Of a stretch of 12,617 nucleotides of DNA, positions 1-7,894 are shown in pieces. The stretch lies in NCBI GenBank assembly GCA_002344215.1, contig DDSV01000009.1:18461-31077 (forward strand). Direction: 5' to 3'. Both the position numbers and the translations under genes were made by a program. Source of the DNA: Akkermansiaceae bacterium UBA2381 (lineage in GTDB: Bacteria > Verrucomicrobiota > Verrucomicrobiia > Verrucomicrobiales > DEV007). Every line of letters starts with the position of its first letter. Position 1 is the stretch's first letter. Below the pieces are notes generated by a model, which was not told where the DNA came from, did not search any database, and saw only the letters and a list, made by a program, of their open reading frames with translations.

Positions 1-1
1 T

Positions 2-24
2 CAAATTTTCAAATTTTCAAATTT
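2..24. repeat. 8-bp tandem repeat at left window edge
   Basis: The unit caaatttt occurs almost three times in direct tandem (two full copies and a 7-base partial) and starts at the second base of the window. It is followed by a C-rich stretch and the two TGTCCC words described among the findings. It lies upstream of the VWA gene and has no visible coding role. It may continue beyond the window, so the true copy number is unknown. Confidence 0.8.
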
Positions 25-75
25 CCCTCCCCCCTGTCCCTGCCAATGTCCCACCCCCTGTGCGAAATTGCTTTC

Positions 76-771
76 ATGAGCAAAACACACACAGAGAAAA
101 CCAAACCGAAAACCACCGAGATCGCTTTCATTCTCGACCGCTCGGGGTCGATGGAGCCGCACACCGAAGCCGCCATCGCCGGCTTCAACGAATTCCTCCG
201 CGACCAGCAGCAGGTCGGCGGGCAGGCGCGACTGACCCTCGTCCTCTTCGACGATCAATACGAGATCCCCGTCGACAATATTCCCGTGTGCGAAGTCGTC
301 GGACTCGACACCCGCACCTACACCACCCGAGGATCGACCGCCCTCCTCGATGCGATCGGACGCACCGTCGACGCTTTCAAAGTCCGCATCCGCGACCTTC
401 CCGATCACCAGCGGCCCGATCAGGTCATCTTCGCGATCTTCACCGACGGACAGGAAAACTCGTCGCGCCACTTCACCTGGAATCAGATCGCCGGCAAGAT
501 CCGCCGGCGTCAGGCGAAGCAGGGCTGGGAATTCCTCTTCCTCGGAGCCAATCAGGATGCCATCGCCACCGCCGCCCAGATGAACATCCACGCTCACAAC
601 GCCGCGACCGCGAGTGCCAGCGCCGACGGAGTGCGAGGCTCGGCCAAGGCCTTTAGCCGCAAGGTGCAGGCGATGCGGGAGGCGATGGCGGGGGATTATT
701 GTCAGGCGCCCGACGGAGATCTGGGCAAGTCGATGGATCAGATTCTGCGGGAGGAGGAGGGGAGGGAGTGA
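76..771 (+). CDS. VWA (von Willebrand factor A) domain protein
   Basis: This 231-residue soluble protein is essentially one VWA domain. The MIDAS metal-binding site is complete: DRSGSM at residues 21-26 supplies D21, S23 and S25, a conserved Thr sits in RGSTALLD (about T88), and FTDGQEN supplies D124. In the family this site holds Mg2+ and mediates protein-protein contacts; it is not itself catalytic. No signal peptide or membrane segment is seen, so it is probably cytoplasmic. ATG at 76 is preferred because the alternative ATG at 46 adds a Cys/Pro-containing leader unlike a VWA start; neither start has a clear Shine-Dalgarno. The C-terminal tail (about residue 175 on) is Ala/Ser-rich and then acidic. 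The next gene follows on the same strand within about 60 bases. No ATPase or chaperone partner such as MoxR is present, so its role is unknown; a link to defence is only positional. Confidence 0.88.
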   Translation: MSKTHTEKTKPKTTEIAFILDRSGSMEPHTEAAIAGFNEFLRDQQQVGGQARLTLVLFDDQYEIPVDNIPVCEVVGLDTRTYTTRGSTALLDAIGRTVDAFKVRIRDLPDHQRPDQVIFAIFTDGQENSSRHFTWNQIAGKIRRRQAKQGWEFLFLGANQDAIATAAQMNIHAHNAATASASADGVRGSAKAFSRKVQAMREAMAGDYCQAPDGDLGKSMDQILREEEGRE

Positions 772-834
772 GGACTAAAATCGGTGTATAGCGCAGAGTT
801 TGCGGATCCTCTCGAAATACGCCAAGCTACTGCT

Positions 835-1632
835 ATGCGTTGGACCCGAGACGAACTTCTCATCGTCCTTAATCTCTATCATAAAATTCCCTTCGGACTT
901 TTTGACGAGAGACAGAAGGTCATCATCGATCTAGCGGAGGCGATGAAACGAACGCCAGGTAGCGTCGCGATGAAGCTCAGCAATTTTGCTTCACTGGATC
1001 CAGCATTGCAACTTCGCGGGATCGGGGGCCTCCCTAGCACGAGCAAGCTCGACCGCGAAATGTGGGCCGAGTTCCACGCGAACCTCGCCGAATATGTTCC
1101 GCTGAGTCAGGAGAGATTCGATTCCCTCTTCATCGATGCGGCCAAGGGGACGACTGAGGTTATCCCCGGAAAAGGAATCATTCCGCGTCCGACCGTCCCC
1201 GTGGGTCCGACCGAGGTCGCAACTCTCGCGAAGCGGCGGCGCGGGCAGGACTTCTTTCGCGATATGGTGCTCAACAACTACGCCAATCGTTGCGGCATCA
1301 CGGGACTCCCGATTCGGGAACTTCTCATCGCCTCACACATCCTTCCTTGGAGCAGTCACGAAGCCGAGAGGCTCAATGTCCGCAACGGGATTTGTCTCAA
1401 TCGACTTCATGACGCGGCCTTTGACAAAGGTCTGATCGGATTCGATGACCAGCTTCAATTGCTCCTCTCAACCCGGCTCCTCTCAACCCGGCTCCGCGAA
1501 AATCTGCCGCAGCGTTTTGTCGCTGAGTCCTTTGAGGCGTATGAAGGCCACCCTCTCGTCGTGCCCGAGGATGGTTTTGCGCCCGATCCGGGGTTTGTGA
1601 AGGAGCATCGGGTGCGGTTTGGGTTGGGGTGA
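835..1632 (+). CDS. HNH endonuclease (HNH_2-type, restriction-like)
   Basis: This is a putative DNA endonuclease of 265 residues. The N-terminus (MRWTRDELLIVLNLY, then a segment ending KLSNFASLDP at about 47-56) matches the usual opening of a common family of HNH restriction endonucleases. The C-terminal nuclease carries C153, ASHILPW with H168, RNGICLN at 183-189 with N184, and LHDAAFDKGLI with H192, which together form the ββα-metal HNH_2 fold. ATG 835 gives the family-like start. A GTG at 784 would add 17 residues and does have a GAGGA sequence nine bases upstream, so that start cannot be excluded. An exact 15-bp in-frame duplication lies after the HNH core. The gene is 21 bases upstream of a second HNH gene, probably in one transcript. 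No methyltransferase is present in the window, so a type IV or stand-alone nuclease is more likely than classical restriction-modification. Confidence 0.88.
   Translation: MRWTRDELLIVLNLYHKIPFGLFDERQKVIIDLAEAMKRTPGSVAMKLSNFASLDPALQLRGIGGLPSTSKLDREMWAEFHANLAEYVPLSQERFDSLFIDAAKGTTEVIPGKGIIPRPTVPVGPTEVATLAKRRRGQDFFRDMVLNNYANRCGITGLPIRELLIASHILPWSSHEAERLNVRNGICLNRLHDAAFDKGLIGFDDQLQLLLSTRLLSTRLRENLPQRFVAESFEAYEGHPLVVPEDGFAPDPGFVKEHRVRFGLG
1461..1490 (+). repeat. 15-bp exact tandem duplication inside HNH gene
   Basis: The 15-mer gctcctctcaacccg is present twice in perfect tandem (1461-1475 and 1476-1490), followed by five more matching bases. It duplicates five residues (protein reads LLSTRLLSTR) without changing the frame. 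It lies just after the HNH catalytic core, so the catalytic residues are untouched. Perfect identity suggests a recent slippage event. Confidence 0.9.
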
Positions 1633-1653
1633 GGGCAAGGGAAAGGAAATTTT

Positions 1654-2574
1654 ATGACGCTGAATCAAGCAATAGAACTGCTCTATTCTCTGAATGTTGG
1701 GGTAACCCCACTTGCAGAGGGTACACCTCACGAAAGACCTCATAAGCCGGTACTTCTTCTCGCCGTTTTCGATTTGCTCGATCTTGGCCACGCGACAACT
1801 GATCGAATTCCATGGTCTCAAGAGCTACGCGATCTGTTCTCCTCCCGTTTTCTTGTGGTTAGAAAGCACAATGACAAAAATAGTCCTGACCTTCCGTTTC
1901 GCTATCTAGCAGGCGACGGGATATGGGAGGCTATTGAAGGTGATGGGATTACTCCAGTCCGGCGGGAAATCCGTGTTTCCGATATGGGGCACGTTTTCGG
2001 ACGGTTCAAATCCGGGTTTGAAGTTGTTGCGGTAGACTTCGAAAACCGCAACCGTTTGCGTGATGCCATCATTTCACGGTACTTTCCTTGGGCCGCCGAT
2101 TCGCTGAGGTCGGTTTCGCTGATCCCATCAACAGAGTCGAATAAAACTCCAACGATTTCAGATGGCCCTCCCGATTCCGGCCGCTCTCCGGCATTTCGTC
2201 GGAGCATTATTGAAATCTACGACCACCAATGCGCAGCTTGCGGACTCCGAATTCGCCTCCCGGTTGGAAACGATATCTCATTCATTGATGCTGCGCATCT
2301 GATCCCATTTGCGGTGAGCCGGAACGATCATCCGACCAATGGACTTGCGCTCTGCAAAAATCACCATTGGGCCATGGACCGAAATCTTATTGCACCGTCG
2401 CCCGATTTTCGGTGGATGGCATCGCCAATCCTCGATGGCAGACGATCAAATGGTGAACGGGAGCTTTCCGAACTTTCTGGTAAAGCACTGCTTCTTCCCA
2501 AGGATCAAGCATTTCTTCCAGACACAGCCGGTTTAAATTGGCGCCTCGAAAGGTTACTGGCACCCGAATTCTAA
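1654..2574 (+). CDS. HNH endonuclease with ScoMcrA-like N-terminal domain
   Basis: This is a two-domain putative restriction endonuclease of 306 residues. The N-terminal domain has the signature RPHKPVLLLAVFDLL (28-42) and LPFRYLAGDGIWE (80-92). These resemble the RPHKPLLLL and PF-hL-sDGfW motifs of ScoMcrA-type sulfur-binding domains, which in characterised members read phosphorothioate-modified DNA. The C-terminal HNH domain (about 180-250) has a CxxC (C193, C196), AAHLIPF with H215, NGLALCKNHHWAMD with N229, C234 and H237/H238, and D242. ATG 1654 follows an AAAGGAAA Shine-Dalgarno. The gene stops 91 bases before the convergent jetD stop. Its sequence looks more AT-rich than the VWA gene and jetC, suggesting acquisition by transfer. 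The modification-reading role is inferred; the HNH nuclease assignment is firm. Confidence 0.88.
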   Translation: MTLNQAIELLYSLNVGVTPLAEGTPHERPHKPVLLLAVFDLLDLGHATTDRIPWSQELRDLFSSRFLVVRKHNDKNSPDLPFRYLAGDGIWEAIEGDGITPVRREIRVSDMGHVFGRFKSGFEVVAVDFENRNRLRDAIISRYFPWAADSLRSVSLIPSTESNKTPTISDGPPDSGRSPAFRRSIIEIYDHQCAACGLRIRLPVGNDISFIDAAHLIPFAVSRNDHPTNGLALCKNHHWAMDRNLIAPSPDFRWMASPILDGRRSNGERELSELSGKALLLPKDQAFLPDTAGLNWRLERLLAPEF

Positions 2575-2665
2575 CTCTAGCCAACTCCCTTTCGGAAACG
2601 CGCTCTCAACCATCGGCGAACGAGGTTAGGACATTGTTAATACAGACGGTGTGAAACCGACAATC
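2575..2665. other. convergent intergenic between HNH gene and jetD
   Basis: These 91 bases separate two converging genes. I see only a very short stem (cggt-gtgaa-accg near 2647-2659) with no T-tract, so I do not call a terminator. Nothing else recognisable is present. Confidence 0.5.
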
Positions 2666-3874
2666 TCACGATACTGAATCATCTTCCTCCACTTTAACCA
2701 CCTGGGTGTTTAAGGCATGTAGGAGTGTCGAAAAAGGGATTCTCTCTTGTTCGAGCCGAGGAAAAGTGCCCTCGGCTTGAAGGGCTCTATAGACGCATTC
2801 TTCATCGGTAGTCAGCCTCAAAAGAGACACCTTAGTGGGATTTGGTTCCATAGTCCAAAGATCGCGAAAACTGAATAAAATTTCGCGGTCCATCAGCAAG
2901 GATCGAACAGTGGGAAACCGCGCCCGGAGCTGGTCAAGGATGGCAAAGCCATGCGTGTCGATATCTCCCCAGTACCAGATCTCGCATTGCGAAAGCCAGC
3001 TAGCTTTCCCGAGTGCACTCCACCCGTAGCCTGAGCCGAATACAATGAGACTTCTTGGACAGCTGGGAAACGCAAGAAAATTGATCTCATTCTCGGTGAT
3101 GAATACACGTTCGACTAGCACATCAAGCGCAGCAAATCGGTCCGCATCTAAAGTAAGATCCAGACCGAGACGAGACGGCGCAACGGCGCAGTCTGGATCG
3201 AGAAAACGTATTCGGATTCGTTCTGGTTTATCGCGGAAACCGTAACGGCGGTTGAATGTCGACGGTCCACGAGTATCAGGGTCGAAAGCATCGGGGGAAA
3301 GCACGCGGTCCAACAGCTCGGCGATGACCCCGCGGTGCCTTTCGACGAGCTTTGTGTGGACACCAGCGGCGTCGATCTGTCTAACGAAGACACCGCTGTG
3401 CGGATTCGCACGCACCCAGGTCACAACTGAGAGAAGCGCCTGCCAGTCGTCCGCGAGCTCGATCGCGGTCATTGCGCGCTTGGCCATCCAGTCGAGCAGT
3501 TCGGGAAATGTTTCACGACACTGGAAAATCATCTCCCCAAATATTTCCCACTCGCGGCGCGTGCCGAGCAATCTAACGGCATATTCGGCAGTGGGAATCA
3601 AGGCCGCCACAGGCATTTCATTTTCGCCAAAGAGTCTGTGTGAAAACTTCCGCCATTCGAGGGGGACGGCCGTCTGGTTGCGCCATTTCGCAATCCAGTC
3701 TCGTGCCGCGCCAAAATCGGTGGTTATCTGGGCAGAGGACGGGCCCTTGATCGGAAGGCGCAGCGGAAAGAAGCCATCTTGACGGATGGCGGAGGCAAGA
3801 ATCTCACCTCGCTGCCATCGGCGGCGCAGCCGATCTTTGATGTCGGCAGTGGAAGTCCAGTCGGCTGCGCTCAT
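2666..3874 (-). CDS. jetD: Wadjet protein JetD (DUF3322/DUF2220 Toprim nuclease)
   Basis: JetD is the nuclease subunit of the Wadjet anti-plasmid system; in studied homologues it is a Topo VI/Spo11-like Toprim dimer that cuts closed circular DNA captured by JetABC. The 402-residue protein starts with a basic DUF3322-type region (about 1-190, beginning with ADIKDRLRRRW). It ends with the DUF2220 Toprim-like domain: VFITENEINFLAFP (257-270) carries the probable metal-binding E261, and WYWGDIDTHGF (300-310) carries the D304-x-D306 pair. These key acidic residues are present, so it looks catalytically competent. Its ATG overlaps the jetC stop in an ATGA, with no strong Shine-Dalgarno of its own, implying translational coupling. 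It is the last gene of the operon. The length is normal for the family. Confidence 0.95.
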   Translation of the reverse strand: MSAADWTSTADIKDRLRRRWQRGEILASAIRQDGFFPLRLPIKGPSSAQITTDFGAARDWIAKWRNQTAVPLEWRKFSHRLFGENEMPVAALIPTAEYAVRLLGTRREWEIFGEMIFQCRETFPELLDWMAKRAMTAIELADDWQALLSVVTWVRANPHSGVFVRQIDAAGVHTKLVERHRGVIAELLDRVLSPDAFDPDTRGPSTFNRRYGFRDKPERIRIRFLDPDCAVAPSRLGLDLTLDADRFAALDVLVERVFITENEINFLAFPSCPRSLIVFGSGYGWSALGKASWLSQCEIWYWGDIDTHGFAILDQLRARFPTVRSLLMDREILFSFRDLWTMEPNPTKVSLLRLTTDEECVYRALQAEGTFPRLEQERIPFSTLLHALNTQVVKVEEDDSVS

Positions 3875-6800
3875 GATCTGCTGAGAGCCTTTTCTTCGCG
3901 GTATTGTTCAATGGTGAGATTCCGGAGCTGGGAATCACGGCCCTCGGGGTTGTGGACGAAGCCTACGGAGGAAACGTGCGGCTCGATGATATGGATTTTC
4001 TGCAAGGGGGTGACGATGAGCAGCTGGAGGTTAAGCTTCGCGAAAAGGCGTAGGCCGTATTGGGCGGACTCGTCGGAACCGCGGCCGAAGGCTTCGTCGA
4101 TGACCACGAAGCGGAACGAGCGCGAGCGGACGCGACCCCATTCGAGCCCAAACTGATAGGCGAGGCTGGCGGCGAGGATGGTGTAGGCGAGTTTTTCCTT
4201 TTGGCCGCCGGATTTGCCGCCGGAATCGGAGTAGTGCTCGTGCTCGGTGTCATCTTCTCTCCAACGCTCACTGGCGGCGAAGGCGAACCAGTTGCGGACA
4301 TCGGTGACTTTGCGGGTCCACCGGCGGTCGAGGTCGGTGGTGCCTTCGCGGCCTCGGAAGCGCTCGATGATGGCTTTGACCTGCAGAAACTTGGCCTCGG
4401 AATACTGGTCGTCTTCGCTACCTGTTAGAGCGCCTTCGGTGCAGGAGCGAAGTTCTGTTTGGAAAGCTCGGATGTCTTGGTCTGGCACCGGAGTGGCTTC
4501 GAGGACGATGTAGCGACCAGGATTGTAGTCGATTTCGATGAGTGAATGGTTGATGCGGGTGACACGTTCGCGGATGGTTTCGCGTTGTTGATTCAGGTGG
4601 GCGTTGAAGTTGGCAATTTCGCGGATGGTATTCTGGTTGAGCAGTTCCTTGAAGCGAAGTTCGAAACGCGGTAGGTCGTCGCCTCGCAGGCGGTCTAACA
4701 ATTTACGGTACTCTCCGGCAGATTCCACTGCGGCATCGATTTCGCGGGTCTCCGCCTCGAACTCGCGTCGAAAATCGTTCATGCGGTTGATCAGACGGTC
4801 GCGGACCGTGGTTATGGCCTTATCGCGCGAGTCAATGCGGGTCTGGAGCCATTCGCGGGTTTCTTTTTCACGGGCATCGCAGCCTTCGATGGTGATGGCT
4901 TTGTCGCCAAGTGCCTCACAACGAACGGCGGCCAGGCGGTCGTGCCATGGGGCAAGAGCGGTGAAGTCGACACGGGTGAGCAGGTCGCTGGTGGCAGCGA
5001 GTGAAGTGTTGTTGGTTTCGATGCGAGTTTCTATCGCACCGATCTTTTTGTCTTCCTCAGCCTTTTTATTACTGCCATCGGCGATGGATTTCTCGACGAG
5101 GTGCAAGCGTTCGTTGAGCTGGCGGAGGATGTCAGAGGCGTTTTCAAGTTGGTGGCGTTCGTCCTCCAGCGCGGCGATCTCGTTGGCGATGGTGGCCCAG
5201 TCGATTTCGCGGAAGTCGCGGTATTCTTCGAGTTTGGAGAGCAGGCTCACACGTTCGCGTAAGGCCCGACGTTCTGCATCGGCCTTGGTGAGACGGGCTA
5301 TCACGCTGGCCCCTTGAGATTCGATCCGGGATTTCTCATGTTCGAGGGTGGCGATCTTCGCCTCGTTGCTCCAGCCGAGGATGAAGCGGGATCGATCGTC
5401 GATGCGTGTGCGGTCGTCTTTATCGTGGCGTTCGCCGGGCATTTTGATCTGTCCAGCTAGGGTGATGGCACGGGTTTCACGGCGGAACTGCTCGGATGTG
5501 GCGCAGCAGGCGACATCGAAGCGGTGGGCAAGTTCGCGCTCAATCCAGTCGTAGAACGGCGAGTCGGGGCGGATTTGCAGTTTGCGGACGACTGAGTCCG
5601 GATGGAGATCTGGCGTTTCGTTTGATGCGCGACTGCGAATTCGGAAATAGACAAGCCGTCCGCCGAGGCGGGTGCGATCCACCCACTCGACGACTTGTGG
5701 GTAGTGGCTGTCCGGTACGAGGAGAGAGAGTCCGAAGTTGTGAAGCAGGCGCTCGACAGCACCTTCCCATGATGCTTCTTCGGGATGGACTTGGAGCAAT
5801 TCTCCGGCGAACGGCATATCTTCGCGGGGAAGGCTGAGAGCTTGGCAGAGCGCCTCGCGTATCGTGATTTGTTGGGACGGTATGTTGGAGCGCCGTGCTT
5901 TGAGGCTATCGATTTCGGCGGAAACGGTGGCGAGTTCCTCCTGCAAGTCGCGCATGGCGACTTTGTCTTCCGTGATACGGTTTTCCAGGTCGGCCTCGTC
6001 GGAAGCGCCAACCGTCTTGAGGGCGGCAATGCGGTCGTGCTGCGAGTTGAAAGCGCCGGCATCGCGGGTGACGGGTTCGTCGAGCTTGGAGACAAGATCG
6101 GCGTAGCGGTCGGACTTGGTTTTGCGGCGGTCACGTTCGCTCGAAAGCTCGCCGATGCGGGCGGTCAGTGTGGCGATGCGGTCGCCGCCGTTCTCGGCGA
6201 TCTGGCGGTTGAGGTCCGCTTCATCGCGGCGGAGGGAAGCAAGTGTTTCCGCGATACCTTGGATACGGGAGATCTGCCGTTCATGGTCTGACTCAAGGGT
6301 CGCCGCTCGTTTCTCCAACAAATCGAGCTTAATCGTGGCGAAGTGGGCTTCGAGAAATTCGCGGGCTGAGCGCAAGTCCTCGACCTCGCCGCGGAGCACT
6401 TCGTGTTTGTCACAATCGACGACAATTGGTTCCAGCAAAGCGACCTGGCGCTTGGCGCGGAGCACAGCGGCGTGTGCACGGTCGAGGTCATCGAAGTGTG
6501 CGATGAGTGCGGTGATGCGGGCTTCGACATCGAAAGGCTCCAGCATGTGTCCACGAACGAAATCGGTGAGATTTCCGACTGACTTCATCGAGACCGTCTG
6601 ATGGAAGAGGTCGAGCGCCTGTTCGGCTTCGATCCCGAAGCGGCGACGGAACCACGAACTGTACTCGGGGAATGTGTCAAAGGTCTGGGCTTCATTTTGG
6701 CGCAGCCTGCGGCGAAGTTTGTTGATGTCCGCATCAAAGTCGGAAAAGTCTTCGGTGACGGAGATCGCCTTCTCCGCGCCGACATAGAAGCGGGCTGGTG

Positions 6801-7248
6801 GGCCGGTTGGGTCCTTCATCCAGAGCACGCAGGCGAGGGTGATCGTCTGGTCGTAGCCGCTATTGTGGAAGACGGCGAGGATGACGGAGAACGCGTTGGC
6901 ATCACGCAAGCCGACGGGTTTCGCCACGCCAACGCCGCTTTCCGAGCGCTCGGTGCGGTGATAACCGAGCACGTAGGAGCGCAGGCTGCGTTCCTTGAAT
7001 TCTGCGCCGGCGGCTTTGTTGTAGGCGATGCGGTTGGCGGGAACGAGCAGTGTGGTGATGGCATCTACGAGAGTCGATTTCCCGGAGCCGATGTCGCCGG
7101 TTAGCAGACAGTTGCGGCCATCGGGATGAAGACTCCACACACGTTTGTCGAAGGTGCCCCAGTTATACACTTCGAGCCGTTGTAGACGAAAACCGGTGAG
7201 GGCGTCGTCGGCTGCGAATTCTAGCATCGGTGCTTCTTGTTCAATCAT
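3871..7248 (-). CDS. jetC: Wadjet protein JetC (MukB-like SMC ATPase)
   Basis: JetC is the SMC motor of Wadjet: with JetA and JetB it extrudes DNA loops using ATP. The protein has 1125 residues from the chosen start. Walker A is GDIGSGKST at 51-59. Coiled coil runs over about 270-455 and again about 630-990, with a globular hinge-like region between (about 465-625). The C-terminal head has the ABC signature SGGKSGGQ (about 1009-1016) and Walker B FVVIDEAF (about 1047-1054, D1051/E1052). This matches the split head, coil, hinge, coil, head layout of MukB/SbcC-like SMCs. The open frame extends back to 7425, but ATG at 7248 is preferred. It overlaps the jetB stop by 8 bases and has a GAGGA Shine-Dalgarno eight bases upstream, and the extra 59 residues would be Ser/Pro-rich shadow of jetB. 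All ATPase motifs are intact. Confidence 0.96.
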   Translation of the reverse strand: MIEQEAPMLEFAADDALTGFRLQRLEVYNWGTFDKRVWSLHPDGRNCLLTGDIGSGKSTLVDAITTLLVPANRIAYNKAAGAEFKERSLRSYVLGYHRTERSESGVGVAKPVGLRDANAFSVILAVFHNSGYDQTITLACVLWMKDPTGPPARFYVGAEKAISVTEDFSDFDADINKLRRRLRQNEAQTFDTFPEYSSWFRRRFGIEAEQALDLFHQTVSMKSVGNLTDFVRGHMLEPFDVEARITALIAHFDDLDRAHAAVLRAKRQVALLEPIVVDCDKHEVLRGEVEDLRSAREFLEAHFATIKLDLLEKRAATLESDHERQISRIQGIAETLASLRRDEADLNRQIAENGGDRIATLTARIGELSSERDRRKTKSDRYADLVSKLDEPVTRDAGAFNSQHDRIAALKTVGASDEADLENRITEDKVAMRDLQEELATVSAEIDSLKARRSNIPSQQITIREALCQALSLPREDMPFAGELLQVHPEEASWEGAVERLLHNFGLSLLVPDSHYPQVVEWVDRTRLGGRLVYFRIRSRASNETPDLHPDSVVRKLQIRPDSPFYDWIERELAHRFDVACCATSEQFRRETRAITLAGQIKMPGERHDKDDRTRIDDRSRFILGWSNEAKIATLEHEKSRIESQGASVIARLTKADAERRALRERVSLLSKLEEYRDFREIDWATIANEIAALEDERHQLENASDILRQLNERLHLVEKSIADGSNKKAEEDKKIGAIETRIETNNTSLAATSDLLTRVDFTALAPWHDRLAAVRCEALGDKAITIEGCDAREKETREWLQTRIDSRDKAITTVRDRLINRMNDFRREFEAETREIDAAVESAGEYRKLLDRLRGDDLPRFELRFKELLNQNTIREIANFNAHLNQQRETIRERVTRINHSLIEIDYNPGRYIVLEATPVPDQDIRAFQTELRSCTEGALTGSEDDQYSEAKFLQVKAIIERFRGREGTTDLDRRWTRKVTDVRNWFAFAASERWREDDTEHEHYSDSGGKSGGQKEKLAYTILAASLAYQFGLEWGRVRSRSFRFVVIDEAFGRGSDESAQYGLRLFAKLNLQLLIVTPLQKIHIIEPHVSSVGFVHNPEGRDSQLRNLTIEQYREEKALSRS

Positions 7249-7894
7249 CGGAGTTTTCCTCGCCGGGGTTTTCGAGATGGTGGCGGTAGGCGTCAAGTCT
7301 GGCGTCGAAATCTGCGAGCCATTGGGCATCGACGAAGGCCTTGAGGATGCGGCGGATCTCGTAGCTGGAGGGCTGGGATGCAGATGATTCAGCCTTGAGT
7401 TTGCGTATGAATCCGAGTTCAGCAACTTTATTGAGGTGGGTTTCGATTTGGTCGGTCAGGCGCGCCTCGTTACTGTTTGCGGGCAGAAAAACCCGGACCA
7501 TTTCGGTGATCTCATCGAGGGAGAGAACTAGCCTCGCCTCGCCCCCGGAGGCGTCAAACTCCGCGAGTTTCTTGCGCAGCAAGGCGAGTAGAAGGCTAAC
7601 GGGAAAAGACAACTGGCGGCGTGGGAACAAGCGCGGGGTGCTGGGAGTGGGTTTGCCAGATTCGGTTTCATCCATTTCCCGCGAGCGCAGAAAGGCATAT
7701 CCTTCCGCTTCATCGAGTACAAGTTCAAGGTCGAGCACGTGGACATAGTCGCGCACCTTGGCATCGAGGGCGACGAGACAGCTCCAGAGAATGGAGTCGT
7801 TCTCCTGATAGATGACGCCCTTGAGTAGCGGAATGACCACGGTGGAAAGTGCGGGTTCTTGCGACGATTCGGAGGAAAATTCGGGAGCGTTCAT
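7241..7894 (-). CDS. jetB: Wadjet protein JetB (DUF4194, MukE/KITE-like)
   Basis: JetB is the small winged-helix (KITE, MukE-like) subunit that binds the JetA kleisin and completes the Wadjet condensin. The 217-residue protein has the DUF4194 appearance: an N-terminal region with ALSTVVIPLLKGVIY near 15-29, then a helix-rich middle segment containing LVLDEAEGYAFLR and FPVSLLLALLRKKL. The C-terminal part contains LSLDEITEMVRVFLP and a helical segment ending in a polar Glu/Asp tail. No catalytic motif is expected. The start ATG overlaps the jetA stop in an ATGA and lacks a Shine-Dalgarno, which suggests coupling to jetA. The last 8 bases overlap the jetC start. The assignment rests on both sequence and position between DUF3375 and SMC genes. 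Confidence 0.93.
   Translation of the reverse strand: MNAPEFSSESSQEPALSTVVIPLLKGVIYQENDSILWSCLVALDAKVRDYVHVLDLELVLDEAEGYAFLRSREMDETESGKPTPSTPRLFPRRQLSFPVSLLLALLRKKLAEFDASGGEARLVLSLDEITEMVRVFLPANSNEARLTDQIETHLNKVAELGFIRKLKAESSASQPSSYEIRRILKAFVDAQWLADFDARLDAYRHHLENPGEENSDD

Noticed and set aside
1..597. 198-codon open frame on - strand and other-frame + frame at 60-656
   Set aside because: Both overlap the VWA gene, whose MIDAS motifs are intact. The alternative proteins are low-complexity (Gly/Asp or Arg/His-rich).
2640..2665. possible bidirectional terminator between HNH gene and jetD
   Set aside because: Only a 4-bp stem and no T-tract on either strand.
4060..7104. several + strand frames of 120-240 codons
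   Set aside because: All are antisense to jetC, which has full ATPase motifs. They are composition-driven shadows with Ser/Arg- or Gly/Val-rich proteins.
7249..7425. upstream extension of jetC by 59 codons
   Set aside because: It would overlap jetB by 185 bases and is Ser/Pro/Thr-rich. The ATG at 7248 has a GAGGA ribosome site and the usual SMC N-terminus follows.
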